A DNA stretch of 64,000 nucleotides from Bradyrhizobium lablabi (GCF_018131005.1 NZ_JAFCJK010000009.1:225349-289348); one strand, 5' to 3'. Counted from the first letter of the stretch, positions 42,297 to 51,642 are shown. Translations and numbers: made by a program. Notes: generated by a model from the sequence alone, not told the origin.

Positions 42297-42315
42297 GATG
42301 CAATCCTTTCTTCCT

Positions 42316-42627
42316 CTAAAAGAGTGCCTTCCGCGGGTGGTCCGAGATCACGGTCTCAACATCCGCGTCCGCTGCCGTCTGGCCGAGAACAGAAACTGGT
42401 GCTCTCGCGCCTATCGAATTGGCAATCCAAAGGCGTTCCGTGATTTCGATTCCGAGCGCGCTGAGGCGAACGACGAGCGGTTGTATGCGTCTTTCGAAGT
42501 CCAGCATCTTTTCCGTCGGCGTCGCCCCTTCGCCCTTGATGTGTAACCGGATGACGACCGGGACGATGTCGCGCTGCCGGGCGGGGTCGCCGACCATCGC
42601 GCGCAACCATTCGTCGAGTTTGTTCAT
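42316..42627 (-). CDS. Free-standing I9-propeptide-like protein
   Basis: 103 aa. The ATG at 42627 overlaps the stop of the giant upstream gene (ATGA). 'DIVPVVIRLHIKGEG', 'LVVRLSALGIEITERLWIAN' and 'DVETVISDHPRKALF' resemble the peptidase inhibitor I9/prodomain fold and closely parallel the N-terminal segment of the S8 peptidase encoded next. It may act in trans as a chaperone or inhibitor of that enzyme. Family assignment is by pattern only. Confidence 0.55.
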   Translation of the reverse strand: MNKLDEWLRAMVGDPARQRDIVPVVIRLHIKGEGATPTEKMLDFERRIQPLVVRLSALGIEITERLWIANSIGARAPVSVLGQTAADADVETVISDHPRKALF

Positions 42628-45600
42628 TGCGGCGGAATCGTCCACCTGCGGGTTCCCTTTTTTTGACTTTCCTCTCTCTGTGGAGACTCGATGCAGAGTT
42701 CAACCAATACTGACTCCTGACCTGAAATCACCAAGCCGAAGATCTCCGGCGCTTCGATCGTCAAGGTCTGCATGCCCTGTCTTGCAGGGTCTCCGACGAC
42801 ACGGTTGATCACGATGCCACTTCCGTCGCGGGCATCAAGCGCGGGCGGCTTGCCGCCGCGATAGAAGACTGAAGCAATGGCCTTGTCGGCCTTGAAGGGG
42901 AACGCGATTTCGATACCGCCGGGAACGAGCAGCAAGCCGGCCCTGATGACGGGGTCGCCGATGACGAAATGCAAGGGCGACTCCGAAGGACTAGCGACGG
43001 TAAAGCCACTGATCTTGACCTTCGCGTTGTGCTCATCCCTTGGTGTAACTTGGCTGAAATCCATGCAGCGGCGTTCCGGATCGCTCGGGCTCGGCTTCGG
43101 TTCATTGCCACAGCATCTGCACTCCGTCTTCCTCGCGCCTCCTTCCGGCTCGCAGCAGCAATCGCATGCCATCGCCACGAAGCTTACGTCGTCGACGCAA
43201 CAGACAAGGTCTTCTTTATCTGTCGGAAGGTCGGCCTCGAGGAAAATCGTGATCAACTCGCCTAGCGCCTTCACCTGCTCGCGCAGTTGGAACCAATCGC
43301 CAGGCGTCGAACCCTGCGCCCAGACAATGTGGCCTGCTGCCGGGTCCGTGCCGCCAGCAGGATCAATGCCTAGCCTCGCACTTCCAGGCGTGGCTAGAGT
43401 AAACCACGCGGCCACTTGGTATAGCCAGCCGGGATTCGCACCGAGGTGCTGGTAGATACCCCAGCGGGTGTCGGCGATCGGCATGATCCTTTGTGATCTC
43501 TGGCCATCGTGCACGACGCATTCCTCGCAATCGAAGACGGCAGCCTTCGGCGTACCTAGGACTGCACGGGCAGCAGCTTTCGTGCTCAATGTATCGAAGG
43601 GCTTCCTGCTCGCCAGACCATAGGGCTGCCAGCCATTGGCAACGCGTCCCAAAGGCAGGTCCCGATATCCGCCCTCAAACCCGTCGTTCTGGATGGCGAC
43701 GACACGCACCACCAGCCCGTCTTCTCCGCTCGACCCGTCGTCATCGGTAACCCTACACACAGCGTGGTAGACGCCGCAGCCGGTATAGGCGTGGGCAAGC
43801 GACGCTGTTCCACGGGCCGCGGGCGGCGTGTTGATCTCGCGCACAACAGCTGTCTGTTCGCCTATGCAGACGCCGGGATCCCAAGTCGCGGTATGCATGT
43901 CGCACCAACCCGGATCGCGGAAGTGCGCGCAAAGCAGGAGCGGCGAGCCAGCGTAGGCGAACATGTCCGGCCCGGCCTCGACCTCCGGCGCTACATTGAG
44001 GACCGTCACGGTCGTCGTATCTTGCGCGATGCCGCCGTTTTGGTCGCGAACGGTGAACAAGACAGTGTACGTTCCGTTGTCGCACCAAGCGTGAGTTACA
44101 GTCGAGGTTCCGAAGCCCCTTGGAGGTGTGTGCGTTTCGGAGACGGTGCCCCGCTGCGGCGGTTGGTTGTCGCCGAATATCCACGATGTTTCGTGGCTGT
44201 CCGTGGGCTCCACGTCCCAGAAGCGCCCCGTCAATGTGACGACCTCTCCTTCCTTGGCGACGATATCGGGGCCGGCATCCGCGGTCGGGGCGACGTTGGC
44301 AATTCTGACCGCCGCGAAATGCCGCGTGCTTGCGCCGCCCGGCTGATTCATCACCAGACCGTGTTTGGCTATGTACAGACCGCTCGCCGTGTAGACATGT
44401 GTAAGATTCTGAACCGTGGCCTGCGGCGTTCCGTCGCCCGGCGACCACGAGTAAAGCGCGTCCGCATGGGTGCGGCCGGCGTTCATCGTCAGCGGGCTGC
44501 TCGCGCTAGCCGTAAAGCTACCGTTGGTCTTTGCGAAGGCAATCGCCGTCGCTTCGCAGGAGCTGATGACTTCCACTGACCCAGCGAGAGTTAGACCCGA
44601 TGTATCGACGATGATGGGATTGGCAAAGCGGGTAGTGACGCGACCGATGCGGCTGAGCCGGCTGGGCCAGCCACCGAGACCTACCACCTGCCCCGAGATC
44701 TTGTCCGTGACGACTTCTGCGCCAATCGACTGGGCGATCTGGTCAACCACCAGCTTGATTATCACTAGTACAATGAGCGCAATGATCCCGCCGCCGATGC
44801 CACCGGTCAGAATGCCAATGATCAGAGCGATGACCCAAAAAAGCACCGATTCCTCCGGATCGATCTCCGGCTCGCCGAGTTTGACGTGCTCGATTCGCTG
44901 TGTGCCGTCAGCGTCATCTACCCATTCGAGGCCGATGTCGGATCGGAAATCGGCATCGACGTCGATGCTTCCCAGTATCGCATCGATCACGGTGACTTCC
45001 CCCTCGATCCGGATAGCGCTGTCGACCAGAAACACGTTAAGGCTATTGAGATCGACCTTGTCGTCTCCGGACTCGATGCGCTTGGGAAGATCGGCGTCGG
45101 CCAGTCCGCCATTCTCGCGCGCCACCGCAATCGCGGCATTCATCTGATCTGCATTGATCCCGATCGCAAATTCCTGAGCAGCAGGGATGAAGTTGGTCAG
45201 ACCTCCGATATCGGCGCCCGCGTCGGCATTGATGCCGATCGCCAGGAAGTCCGTGTGAACGCGAGAGGCGACGTTGTCGATGTTCAGATTGATCTCAGGC
45301 GTTGCAATGGGAGTCCAGACCGAGATGTCGTCGCGCGCCTTCAACTCGTCGAAGAAGAGATCCCCGATCGCGGACTGGATCTGGTCGGATGTCGGCACGG
45401 CGATGTCGCGGTTGCGCATCTCGTGAGCCATCGCAAGCGCGGTGTCAGCGATCCCCTTGATAAGTTGGTTGTCAAGGGCCGTCTTGATGATGCCGGGGAT
45501 CGCTGCGTAGTTCGGTCCCTCTTGGTCATGTACCGCGCCAGCCGGCTGAAGCGGCTCCACTTCGACGGTGGCTTCCGACAACGCTGCGACGATATGCCCC

Positions 45601-46382
45601 GGCGGCATCGAGAACGGCGCGATAAGGTTGAAGCGGGTCTCGATGCCAAACGGCTGCTCGATAAGCGCGAGAGCAGCCGGCGGCCGAATATTCGATATCC
45701 GCATGTAGAGCGGTATCGAGATCTTGAGTTGGTCCGGTAGCGGCCGTGTTACATTAATCCGTCGGGATGGATCGTTCTGATCGTCATAAAGCTCGGCGTA
45801 GACATCGACGGTCGCAGTGAATAGGCCCAGGGGCCACTGCTTGTTCGCCTCGGCGATGGAATGAGGAAAGGCGCTACCATCGTCCTCGTAGAGCATGTGC
45901 ACGTAGTCGCCCAGGAGGAGGTCGATCTTGTTCGCCAGCGGATCGCCGTCGGGGAGCGAGACGGCGACATTGCCGCGCTGCAGAGCTCCGAGCATGAAGT
46001 AAACGGCGTTTTCATTCGCCGGAACGGCTATGGGGGCCTTCGCACGTGCCTCCGCCCGAAAATCGAACAGTCTGGCCGATGGGACGGGCGGATCCTTAAT
46101 TTCCGCTTGAATATGCAGGCCGAGCTTTAGCTCGGCTCCGTCGATGTCCGGGGCCAAGGTGGCATCCAATTCTTCACGCGGGATCTGGACCTGAGCGTCG
46201 ACGATTTCATACGGGCCGAACGTCATCCCGTCCGCTTGGGTCACGTCCAGATTCTCGGGAATCCTTCCGGAATCACCCGGATCTTCAGGGCAGAGCGCTG
46301 ATTTCCACGCTCCGCGAAAGGCCTTGCGAAGCACCTCCCGCCCGGCTTCAACGACGACCGAGAAGCCTTTTGTGTCAGGCAT
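42624..46382 (-). CDS. Giant PKD-domain protein with one hydrophobic segment
   Basis: 1252 aa. Residues 1-500 are an uncharacterised beta-rich region with internal similarity ('FLAIGINADAGADI' and 'EFAIGINADQMN'). Residues about 513-546 form a long Gly/Ile-rich hydrophobic segment. Three PKD-like domains follow from about 630 to 890 ('YSWSPGDG', 'TADAGPDIVAKEGEVVTLTG', 'EAGPDMFAYAG', each with a VTDDDG/VRDQNGG end). A jelly-roll-like region ('NDGFEGGYRDLPLG'), a cysteine cluster near 1070-1100 (ACDCCCEPEG, CRCCGNE) and a C-terminal beta domain complete it. No N-terminal signal. Likely a surface or membrane-associated scaffold or the peptidase's partner. Confidence 0.75.
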   Translation of the reverse strand: MPDTKGFSVVVEAGREVLRKAFRGAWKSALCPEDPGDSGRIPENLDVTQADGMTFGPYEIVDAQVQIPREELDATLAPDIDGAELKLGLHIQAEIKDPPVPSARLFDFRAEARAKAPIAVPANENAVYFMLGALQRGNVAVSLPDGDPLANKIDLLLGDYVHMLYEDDGSAFPHSIAEANKQWPLGLFTATVDVYAELYDDQNDPSRRINVTRPLPDQLKISIPLYMRISNIRPPAALALIEQPFGIETRFNLIAPFSMPPGHIVAALSEATVEVEPLQPAGAVHDQEGPNYAAIPGIIKTALDNQLIKGIADTALAMAHEMRNRDIAVPTSDQIQSAIGDLFFDELKARDDISVWTPIATPEINLNIDNVASRVHTDFLAIGINADAGADIGGLTNFIPAAQEFAIGINADQMNAAIAVARENGGLADADLPKRIESGDDKVDLNSLNVFLVDSAIRIEGEVTVIDAILGSIDVDADFRSDIGLEWVDDADGTQRIEHVKLGEPEIDPEESVLFWVIALIIGILTGGIGGGIIALIVLVIIKLVVDQIAQSIGAEVVTDKISGQVVGLGGWPSRLSRIGRVTTRFANPIIVDTSGLTLAGSVEVISSCEATAIAFAKTNGSFTASASSPLTMNAGRTHADALYSWSPGDGTPQATVQNLTHVYTASGLYIAKHGLVMNQPGGASTRHFAAVRIANVAPTADAGPDIVAKEGEVVTLTGRFWDVEPTDSHETSWIFGDNQPPQRGTVSETHTPPRGFGTSTVTHAWCDNGTYTVLFTVRDQNGGIAQDTTTVTVLNVAPEVEAGPDMFAYAGSPLLLCAHFRDPGWCDMHTATWDPGVCIGEQTAVVREINTPPAARGTASLAHAYTGCGVYHAVCRVTDDDGSSGEDGLVVRVVAIQNDGFEGGYRDLPLGRVANGWQPYGLASRKPFDTLSTKAAARAVLGTPKAAVFDCEECVVHDGQRSQRIMPIADTRWGIYQHLGANPGWLYQVAAWFTLATPGSARLGIDPAGGTDPAAGHIVWAQGSTPGDWFQLREQVKALGELITIFLEADLPTDKEDLVCCVDDVSFVAMACDCCCEPEGGARKTECRCCGNEPKPSPSDPERRCMDFSQVTPRDEHNAKVKISGFTVASPSESPLHFVIGDPVIRAGLLLVPGGIEIAFPFKADKAIASVFYRGGKPPALDARDGSGIVINRVVGDPARQGMQTLTIEAPEIFGLVISGQESVLVELCIESPQREESQKKGTRRWTIPPQ

Positions 46383-46971
46383 CGCGATCCCCCGAGCGCC
46401 CTGAATGGCTTGACTTCGGCTTCTGCGAGAGCCGCGCCTTCAGTCTCAGGCCTGGAATCGCGAGCCTTCGCGACCGGATCTTCCGGTAGATTGCGTCCGA
46501 AGCGAAAAGCCGTGAGTTGGCCTCTATCCTCCTAAGTTCGAGCAATGCGCCAAAAAGTGGATGCCGGGTCCGGTTTTCCGCCAGGAAGTCTTCAGAGAAG
46601 TCGAGGACCCCTGAGGCACGTCCCCCCGTTTGGCCGAGGTCGGGGCGAACATCATCGAGGCCGAGTTTGGCAAAAATCTCAACGATCGCTTCCGGTGACG
46701 AAAGATCGGCGCGTTCTTTGGTAATTTCGTCAATCTTCGCGATGGCTTTGTGCCGCCGTGCTATTTGCCGCCTCGAAAAGCGGCTGCGCTCTTCAATCTC
46801 CGCGGACACTTTTGCACTCAGGGAATATCCGATTTCATCGAGAAAGAGCAACGGGTTGACGGCCGCAGCAATTGCCAACTCAGGATCGGTGTGAATCCTT
46901 TCCAGAATGCTGGGAAGATCAGCTTCTAACTGATCGATCGAGTCGATCTTCTTCCTCAAACCGTTCTGCAT
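46375..46971 (-). CDS. Unknown protein, first gene of the peptidase/prenyl operon
   Basis: 198 aa from the ATG at 46971 (GGAAACCCAA upstream); a TTG at 47106 is possible but less likely. It is helical: 'QLEADLPSILERIHTDPELA', 'NPLLFLDEIGYSLSAKVSAE', then a basic C terminus. Near the middle 'ERADLSSPEAIVEIFAKLGL' precedes 'HPLFGALLELRRIEANSRLF'. I do not recognise the family. Its stop overlaps the start of the 1252-aa gene by 8 nt, so the two are co-translated. Confidence 0.65.
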   Translation of the reverse strand: MQNGLRKKIDSIDQLEADLPSILERIHTDPELAIAAAVNPLLFLDEIGYSLSAKVSAEIEERSRFSRRQIARRHKAIAKIDEITKERADLSSPEAIVEIFAKLGLDDVRPDLGQTGGRASGVLDFSEDFLAENRTRHPLFGALLELRRIEANSRLFASDAIYRKIRSRRLAIPGLRLKARLSQKPKSSHSGRSGDRDA

Positions 46972-47202
46972 TTGGGTTTCCAAAAAAGGGGTAACCCAAG
47001 CAATCTTGCGATTGCCTCCGACAAATGCCCTGGCCGGCACCGTGCAGTACGTTAAAGTTGTACGAACCGGAGATTGCTCTAAAATCTTTCGCAGGCGATA
47101 ATTCAATCAAATGTTGTGATTTACAAGTGAGGAGTACTGTCTCATCAGTCGCTTGAACCGACCGCCGCGCTAAGTCTTAGTCCAAGCGCGACGCAGGTTC
47201 GC

Positions 47203-47760
47203 GTGTCGCGGCTCAATATGTCTCGACGCTCGGCAAAACGCATGATGATCGCGTTGCGTCCCTGGCCCCGAGAGCTGGGCCAAAAACGCGCCGGCGTATC
47301 GGTCGAATACCGAACGCCGCGATCCAATCCGGAGATTGCTTTGGCGGAGATTGATCGCGCGTGGCAGCCGGCGTGCGCTTCGGTTGTGTGCTGGCAGGCT
47401 ACGGCCCCAATTCGCCGTTTCGACAAGGGCTCACGGCACGCGGACTGGCACGGGCCGTTGGCATCCCTCGTCACCTCAAGGTGTATCCGGTCGGTGTGCA
47501 GCTCATTGGGCCGATTACCAAAGTTCGAGGTCGGCCACGGAAGCGCCACGTACGAGATATCTTATCGATCGCGGCAGAAATGCTGGCCAGCGCCAAGCGG
47601 AAAACAAACTGTGAGTTGGCGCAGCCGGACCCAAGGTCGGCTGATAGCCCGATTTGCTGCTGTCCGTGTCCGCACCGCCGATGGACCTCCACAGCGGATA
47701 TGGGATAAGGGTTAGCAGCCATCTCCCAGGCGGCGAAGCCTGACTCATTGGCGACTACCG
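47203..47760 (+). pseudogene. IS701-type DDE transposase relic
   Basis: In one frame 'VRFGCVLAGYGPNSPFRQGL' and 'LARAVGIPRHLKVYPVGVQL', and after a shift 'VSWRSRTQGRLIARFAAVRV' and 'RTADGPPQRIWDKG', match the middle of IS701-like transposases. At least two frameshifts and missing ends make it inactive. It lies just upstream of the seven-gene operon, which fits acquisition by transfer. Confidence 0.7.
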
Positions 47761-48051
47761 CAGTAAGGGCTTGATTTCCAGCCTAGTGAACGGGGCTGCA
47801 TGTCCAATCCGGTCACGCCAATTCGGCACGATGTTCACAGCGCCGGCTGCCCCGCAAACTGTGCAGACGAGACACCAGCCGACGCGCGACCAGGGCCGGT
47901 CTTGGGGCAAGGCGTCTAGGCGGAAATCCACCCTGCGATCGCAGCCGCCGTAGCACTGGATGTTGCAGGTGACGTGCCCGTCAGCGACCCAGCCCGCGGG
48001 GCTGCCCGGCGGGTAACGGCCTGACCATTTCGTGTATCGGCGGCGATGCAT
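47755..48051 (-). CDS. Small zinc-ribbon-like protein
   Basis: 98 aa from the ATG at 48051, though the real start may be internal. 'VTCNIQCYGGCDRRVDFRLD' and 'GWCLVCTVCGAAGAVNIVPN' contain two Cys pairs expected to form a zinc ribbon, a type seen in many Bradyrhizobium accessory regions (recalled). Function unknown. Monocistronic next to the transposase relic. Confidence 0.5.
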   Translation of the reverse strand: MHRRRYTKWSGRYPPGSPAGWVADGHVTCNIQCYGGCDRRVDFRLDALPQDRPWSRVGWCLVCTVCGAAGAVNIVPNWRDRIGHAAPFTRLEIKPLLR

Positions 48052-48233
48052 CGACGCATTTCAGCGCCCGCCGACACGAACGTGCAAATTATCAATCCCT
48101 TGGGCATCGGAACGCCCGAGAGCTACAGCGCGTCGTGGGTGTGGAAAAGGGCGGTCTCATGGCCGGCTGGGCAGCCTACTGCGCAAGCCCGCCGGCGGCG
48201 TGAGGGCAACGTGCCGCGGCTGAGGGCCTGACG

Positions 48234-49073
48234 CTACCGTTGCGCTGGCGACGGGGCCAGCTGCGCTGCAGTCACCCACGCGTGGACAAATGATTCTCTT
48301 TCGGTGCTGTTCTGCCAGTCGACAATGTCGGACGCGTGCATTCGAGCGAGTGCGAGAGCCTCGTCAATTCTCGCTGCGGGACCCTTTGCGCGATATGCAA
48401 AAACCCGCTGCGCTGCGTGCACTTCACGTTGGGCGACGTCAAGCGTCACGACACCGGCGAAAAGAGCCGGAGGCGGCGGCCCGTCATCGTCAAGATCCAT
48501 GTCAACCAGCTCGCAAACGCGCATGAGGCCGTTCATAAGGGCTAAGTCAGCACGGATACTGGGTCGTGAAGGAATAGGCCAATCCGGAACGATCTTGTGC
48601 TCGGACAACGCGCCAGCGTCTCCAATGGCCGCAAGGACCTTCTCGCGGCGAAAAACCTTTCGAACCTCGGTTGCCAGCTTGGACGCGATCCGTGGTCGCG
48701 GTAGCGCGGATCGCGGCGCGGCGACAAACATATTCAGAAGCGTCGATACTTGAGCTTCGTAAGCTTCTGCCTTGTCGTCGCCTACGTTAAACGTGCCCAG
48801 CGGCCCAAGCACAAACGCGCCAAGGCTGGAGAGAGCGCGGTGTCTCTCCGCTGGCGAGACAGGAACACTTCCCAATCTCCGTAGCACGTCGATTCCGGTG
48901 CTCAGCTCGGCGTCGGTGAGTTCGGGGTAGAGGATACGCGCGCGCGTGAGCACTTCGCCAAGGCGAACATCGACCGTTCCATCCAGAAAAACCACCAAGC
49001 CGAGATTGACGCTTTCCGCTCTAGTCACGTCAGGTACGAGGCGAAGAACGGCAAATTCAAATGTACGTGCCAT
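48234..49073 (-). CDS. DUF3037 family protein
   Basis: 279 aa. 'FEFAVLRLVPDVTRAESVNL' and 'GLVVFLDGTVDVRLGE' are the DUF3037 N terminus. The C-terminal part is helical with an acidic stretch (DMDLDDDGPPPP). Its ATG lies 17 nt inside the end of the HipA-like kinase gene, so the two are translationally coupled. DUF3037 genes are often found beside HipA-like kinases, and the pair may be a toxin-antitoxin or signalling module. The role of DUF3037 is not established. Confidence 0.85.
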   Translation of the reverse strand: MARTFEFAVLRLVPDVTRAESVNLGLVVFLDGTVDVRLGEVLTRARILYPELTDAELSTGIDVLRRLGSVPVSPAERHRALSSLGAFVLGPLGTFNVGDDKAEAYEAQVSTLLNMFVAAPRSALPRPRIASKLATEVRKVFRREKVLAAIGDAGALSEHKIVPDWPIPSRPSIRADLALMNGLMRVCELVDMDLDDDGPPPPALFAGVVTLDVAQREVHAAQRVFAYRAKGPAARIDEALALARMHASDIVDWQNSTERESFVHAWVTAAQLAPSPAQR

Positions 49074-49818
49074 CTTGTAACCCCTTTGAGATCAATTGAG
49101 TCCTAGAGGCTCGTTCGCCATCCCGCCACCAAACCAAGATACGGTCGCGATCCACACTTGTCAGCCAATCTTGAGGAATTGCCGTTAAGATCGTCTCAAT
49201 TTCCATCACCGGTAGCCGTTCGAGTCGGTTAATCACCTCGATCGCCGCGGCCGTATCATGGCCGTACGGCTGAACCACGCTCTTAAACCACACCCGAGTG
49301 GCGGAGTTTAGAAGAATCAGCGGGTCGAACCCCTGAACCGTGAGTGACGGTGTCAGCGCCACATGGCTGAAATCGATTGCAAAAACTACCAAAGCGCCCG
49401 TTTCGTTCAGGATCAGGTAATTGCCTGGATGCCGGTCCCAGTTCGCGCAGAAGAGGTCGAATGCGTAGATCTTAGAAAGATGTTTGCCCCCATCATGAAT
49501 CTGACCACTAAGCATGTGCTGCAAGCAACTGGCATGGTCGCGCCCGATCGACGCGGGTTCTCGCCTGGATGCAAAAAGCAACCTTCCCGAGGTATCCTCC
49601 ATAACTTCTGGAATCGACGCGGCGAGGCCGATCACTCGGGCGACCGAAGCCCAGAAGAACTCGCTTGCTCGAACGGTGGGCGCCGTCGGCGGAGCATCAT
49701 CTTTGACGATGTAGCACAACCCGTCATCGGCCCGAATCCACCAAGGACAAGTCACGCCATTTCCGACGGGAGCAAGCCGCGCAGAGATCCTCTTCGGAAA
49801 AAGATGAGGTTGGTGCAT
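49057..49818 (-). CDS. HipA-family kinase-like protein
   Basis: 253 aa, shorter than classical HipA (about 440) because the N-terminal subdomain is missing. The kinase core is recognisable: 'LCYIVKDDAPP' with Lys39, catalytic loop 'ANWDRHPGNYL' with Asp128 and Asn133, and metal-binding 'FAIDFSHV' with Asp149. HipA kinases phosphorylate translation factors such as GltX or other proteins. No HipB-type HTH partner is next to it; the DUF3037 gene occupies that place. Target unknown. Confidence 0.82.
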   Translation of the reverse strand: MHQPHLFPKRISARLAPVGNGVTCPWWIRADDGLCYIVKDDAPPTAPTVRASEFFWASVARVIGLAASIPEVMEDTSGRLLFASRREPASIGRDHASCLQHMLSGQIHDGGKHLSKIYAFDLFCANWDRHPGNYLILNETGALVVFAIDFSHVALTPSLTVQGFDPLILLNSATRVWFKSVVQPYGHDTAAAIEVINRLERLPVMEIETILTAIPQDWLTSVDRDRILVWWRDGERASRTQLISKGLQDGTYI

Positions 49819-49876
49819 GCGGTTATCACCGATGCCAGATAACCCAGCCGCAATCGGAGGGTGATCGCGAGGGCAT

Positions 49877-50311
49877 CTAGGTCGCCGGCGCGGCAGAAGG
49901 TTTTGCCGGCTTGCGTGGCTTCACCGGTGAAGATGTGGCGACCGGCGCACCATCTTGCTTGCGTTTGAGATCTGCAACCGCCGCGAGCTCTGCCTGCTTC
50001 GCTTCTGCCTGATCTTCAGGAACCAGAAGATAGCCCTTCTCAGCCATGCAACCGCGTTGCACGCTGTCAGCCGCCTGGCTGCGCTCCGCGGCCGCAGCGA
50101 TTCCAGCCAACCCGCCGTCCGTGACCGTAACACCGGAAAGATTGGCCTTGCTGCGTTCGCCCAGGCAGGCCGTGCCATCGAGCTCAAACTGTGTCCGCAG
50201 CACTGGGTTATCGCTCGCACGCTGACCATCAGCCCGCAGCCAAAGCATCTTGGGCGCAGCGGCGCAGCCCCCCAAGCTAGCGCACAGCACCACGATGCCC
50301 AATTTTCGCAT
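49877..50311 (-). CDS. Predicted lipoprotein
   Basis: 144 aa from the ATG at 50311. The N terminus MRKLGIVVLCASLGGCAAAP is a type II signal peptide with lipobox LGGC, so the mature protein begins with a lipidated Cys. After it comes a variable region with single Cys residues (TACLGE, RGCMAE) and a Lys/Pro/Ala-rich tail. Probably anchored in the inner or outer membrane. Family not recognised. Confidence 0.7.
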   Translation of the reverse strand: MRKLGIVVLCASLGGCAAAPKMLWLRADGQRASDNPVLRTQFELDGTACLGERSKANLSGVTVTDGGLAGIAAAAERSQAADSVQRGCMAEKGYLLVPEDQAEAKQAELAAVADLKRKQDGAPVATSSPVKPRKPAKPSAAPAT

Positions 50312-50336
50312 GAAAGCCTCCCCAGCCGGGCGAAAA

Positions 50337-50561
50337 CTAAACGCAACCCGCGGTAGAGGGCAAGCCCGTAGGCTCACGGGGCGTCTTTTTTTGCGCAAAT
50401 CGCCTCGGCCTTACTTGACCGCGGGCTTTCGGCTCGCCGAAGAGGTCCGTCGCGCAGTTCTGACAATCGGGCGGGTGCCGTCGTTCTGACACCGGCCACA
50501 AGAGCAGCCCGGCCAAAACGACAACGGTGACAACGAGTTTGACCAACAGATCATCGCTCAA
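50337..50561 (-). CDS. Small single-span membrane protein
   Basis: 74 aa from a TTG at 50561. 'DDLLVKLVVTVVVLAGLLLW' is one transmembrane helix near the N terminus; CQNC follows, then a basic tail. The gene precedes the lipoprotein by 25 nt on the same strand. The start codon and reality are moderately supported. Confidence 0.4.
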   Translation of the reverse strand: MSDDLLVKLVVTVVVLAGLLLWPVSERRHPPDCQNCATDLFGEPKARGQVRPRRFAQKKTPREPTGLPSTAGCV

Positions 50562-50591
50562 AGAATGCGCTCCAAGCGTCGGCGCTGCTCA

Positions 50592-50868
50592 TCAATCACG
50601 GTTTGACCGATCACATCGAACGGTTCGAAATTCTTCCGGCCCTTTAATGAGCCGCCGCTTACGGCTGCCTTGATCCTCTGGGCTAGCCTTGGCCTCGATC
50701 ATCTCGTCGATCGCGTCGCCAGCCAATTCGCGGGCGCGTTGTTTCGTGTCTCGGCGCTGTTTTGGGAGTGCCTTTGGCCTTTACGGTCAATCCGAGCTCG
50801 ACGAGTCGGCGGATGGCTTCGCTGCGGCCCGGCTTGTCATCCTGTACCGCTACACGCCCGGCATGCCC
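50592..50868 (-). pseudogene. Ribbon-helix-helix antitoxin-like relic
   Basis: 'KPGRSEAIRRLVELGLTVKA' is the RHH helix pair. After a frameshift the tail continues as 'QRARELAGDAIDEMIEAKAS' and 'RLIKGPEEFRTVRCDRSN', ending at 50592. The N-terminal beta strand is not recognisable. No toxin gene is nearby. Confidence 0.6.
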
Positions 50869-51426
50869 TGCACGGAGATCTTTGTCGCGATCCCCGGCAC
50901 ATTCAGCAACGCGAACGAGGTCGCCAGCGAGCTCGGCCGGATGATCGCCCCACATACAAGGTTTGCGGGGAAAGGCGGTGGCCAATGACAGCAATCGCAA
51001 CCGGCGCTCTGCTTTCCTGGATCGGCCTAGCCCTCGTTGAGGTGGTCCGGCGTATCCCGCGACGAACCTGATCCGACAACCCCAAAGCAACGAGACCTGC
51101 CGGTTCACGCCGGCGGGTTTGTTCAATGGGCGGCTTGGTGAGAACGATTGGGGAACGTTTATTGCCGTCTGGTAAGGTGGAGAAAATACGCAATTCACGA
51201 CATCGTCGTAGCGACCATACCCGTGTTTGCCCCATGGTGCCGGCACGTCGAAAGCACACAGTGATTAATACGGAGTTTATTTTCTTCAATCACTCTGGGG
51301 TTGAACGACGACATTTCCCCGTGGCCAACGGGTTAAGTGCGAAACAGATTCCCTGCATTCATTGGGCCTCGGTTTCGCAGAAATGCGAACCACGACGCAC
51401 TTGTGGCTTGGCCGGCCGAGTGCCCA

Positions 51427-51642
51427 ATGGAGACTACTCGACTGATGTCCAAGGCCCTACCCTTTACTGAAGCCTCCCTCGCGCGCGCCATCAAGGGCGT
51501 CGAGCGCGCGGGCCGTTTCGTGATTGGGGTCAGGCCCGACGGCACCCTGATCGTCGGGGACAAGCCCGTCGATCTCGCTTCCCTGGTCCCCGCAATCGGG
51601 CAAGATGTCCCCGCCTCCAAATGGGAGGATCAGAGGGCATGA
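51427..51642 (+). CDS. Small protein preceding the integrase fragment
   Basis: 71 aa from the ATG at 51427 (another ATG at 51445). 'LPFTEASLARAIKGVERAGR' followed by 'FVIGVRPDGTLIVGDKP' is a small phage/island protein type often placed directly before a tyrosine integrase (recalled). Its stop overlaps the integrase ATG. Function unknown. Confidence 0.6.
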   Translation: METTRLMSKALPFTEASLARAIKGVERAGRFVIGVRPDGTLIVGDKPVDLASLVPAIGQDVPASKWEDQRA

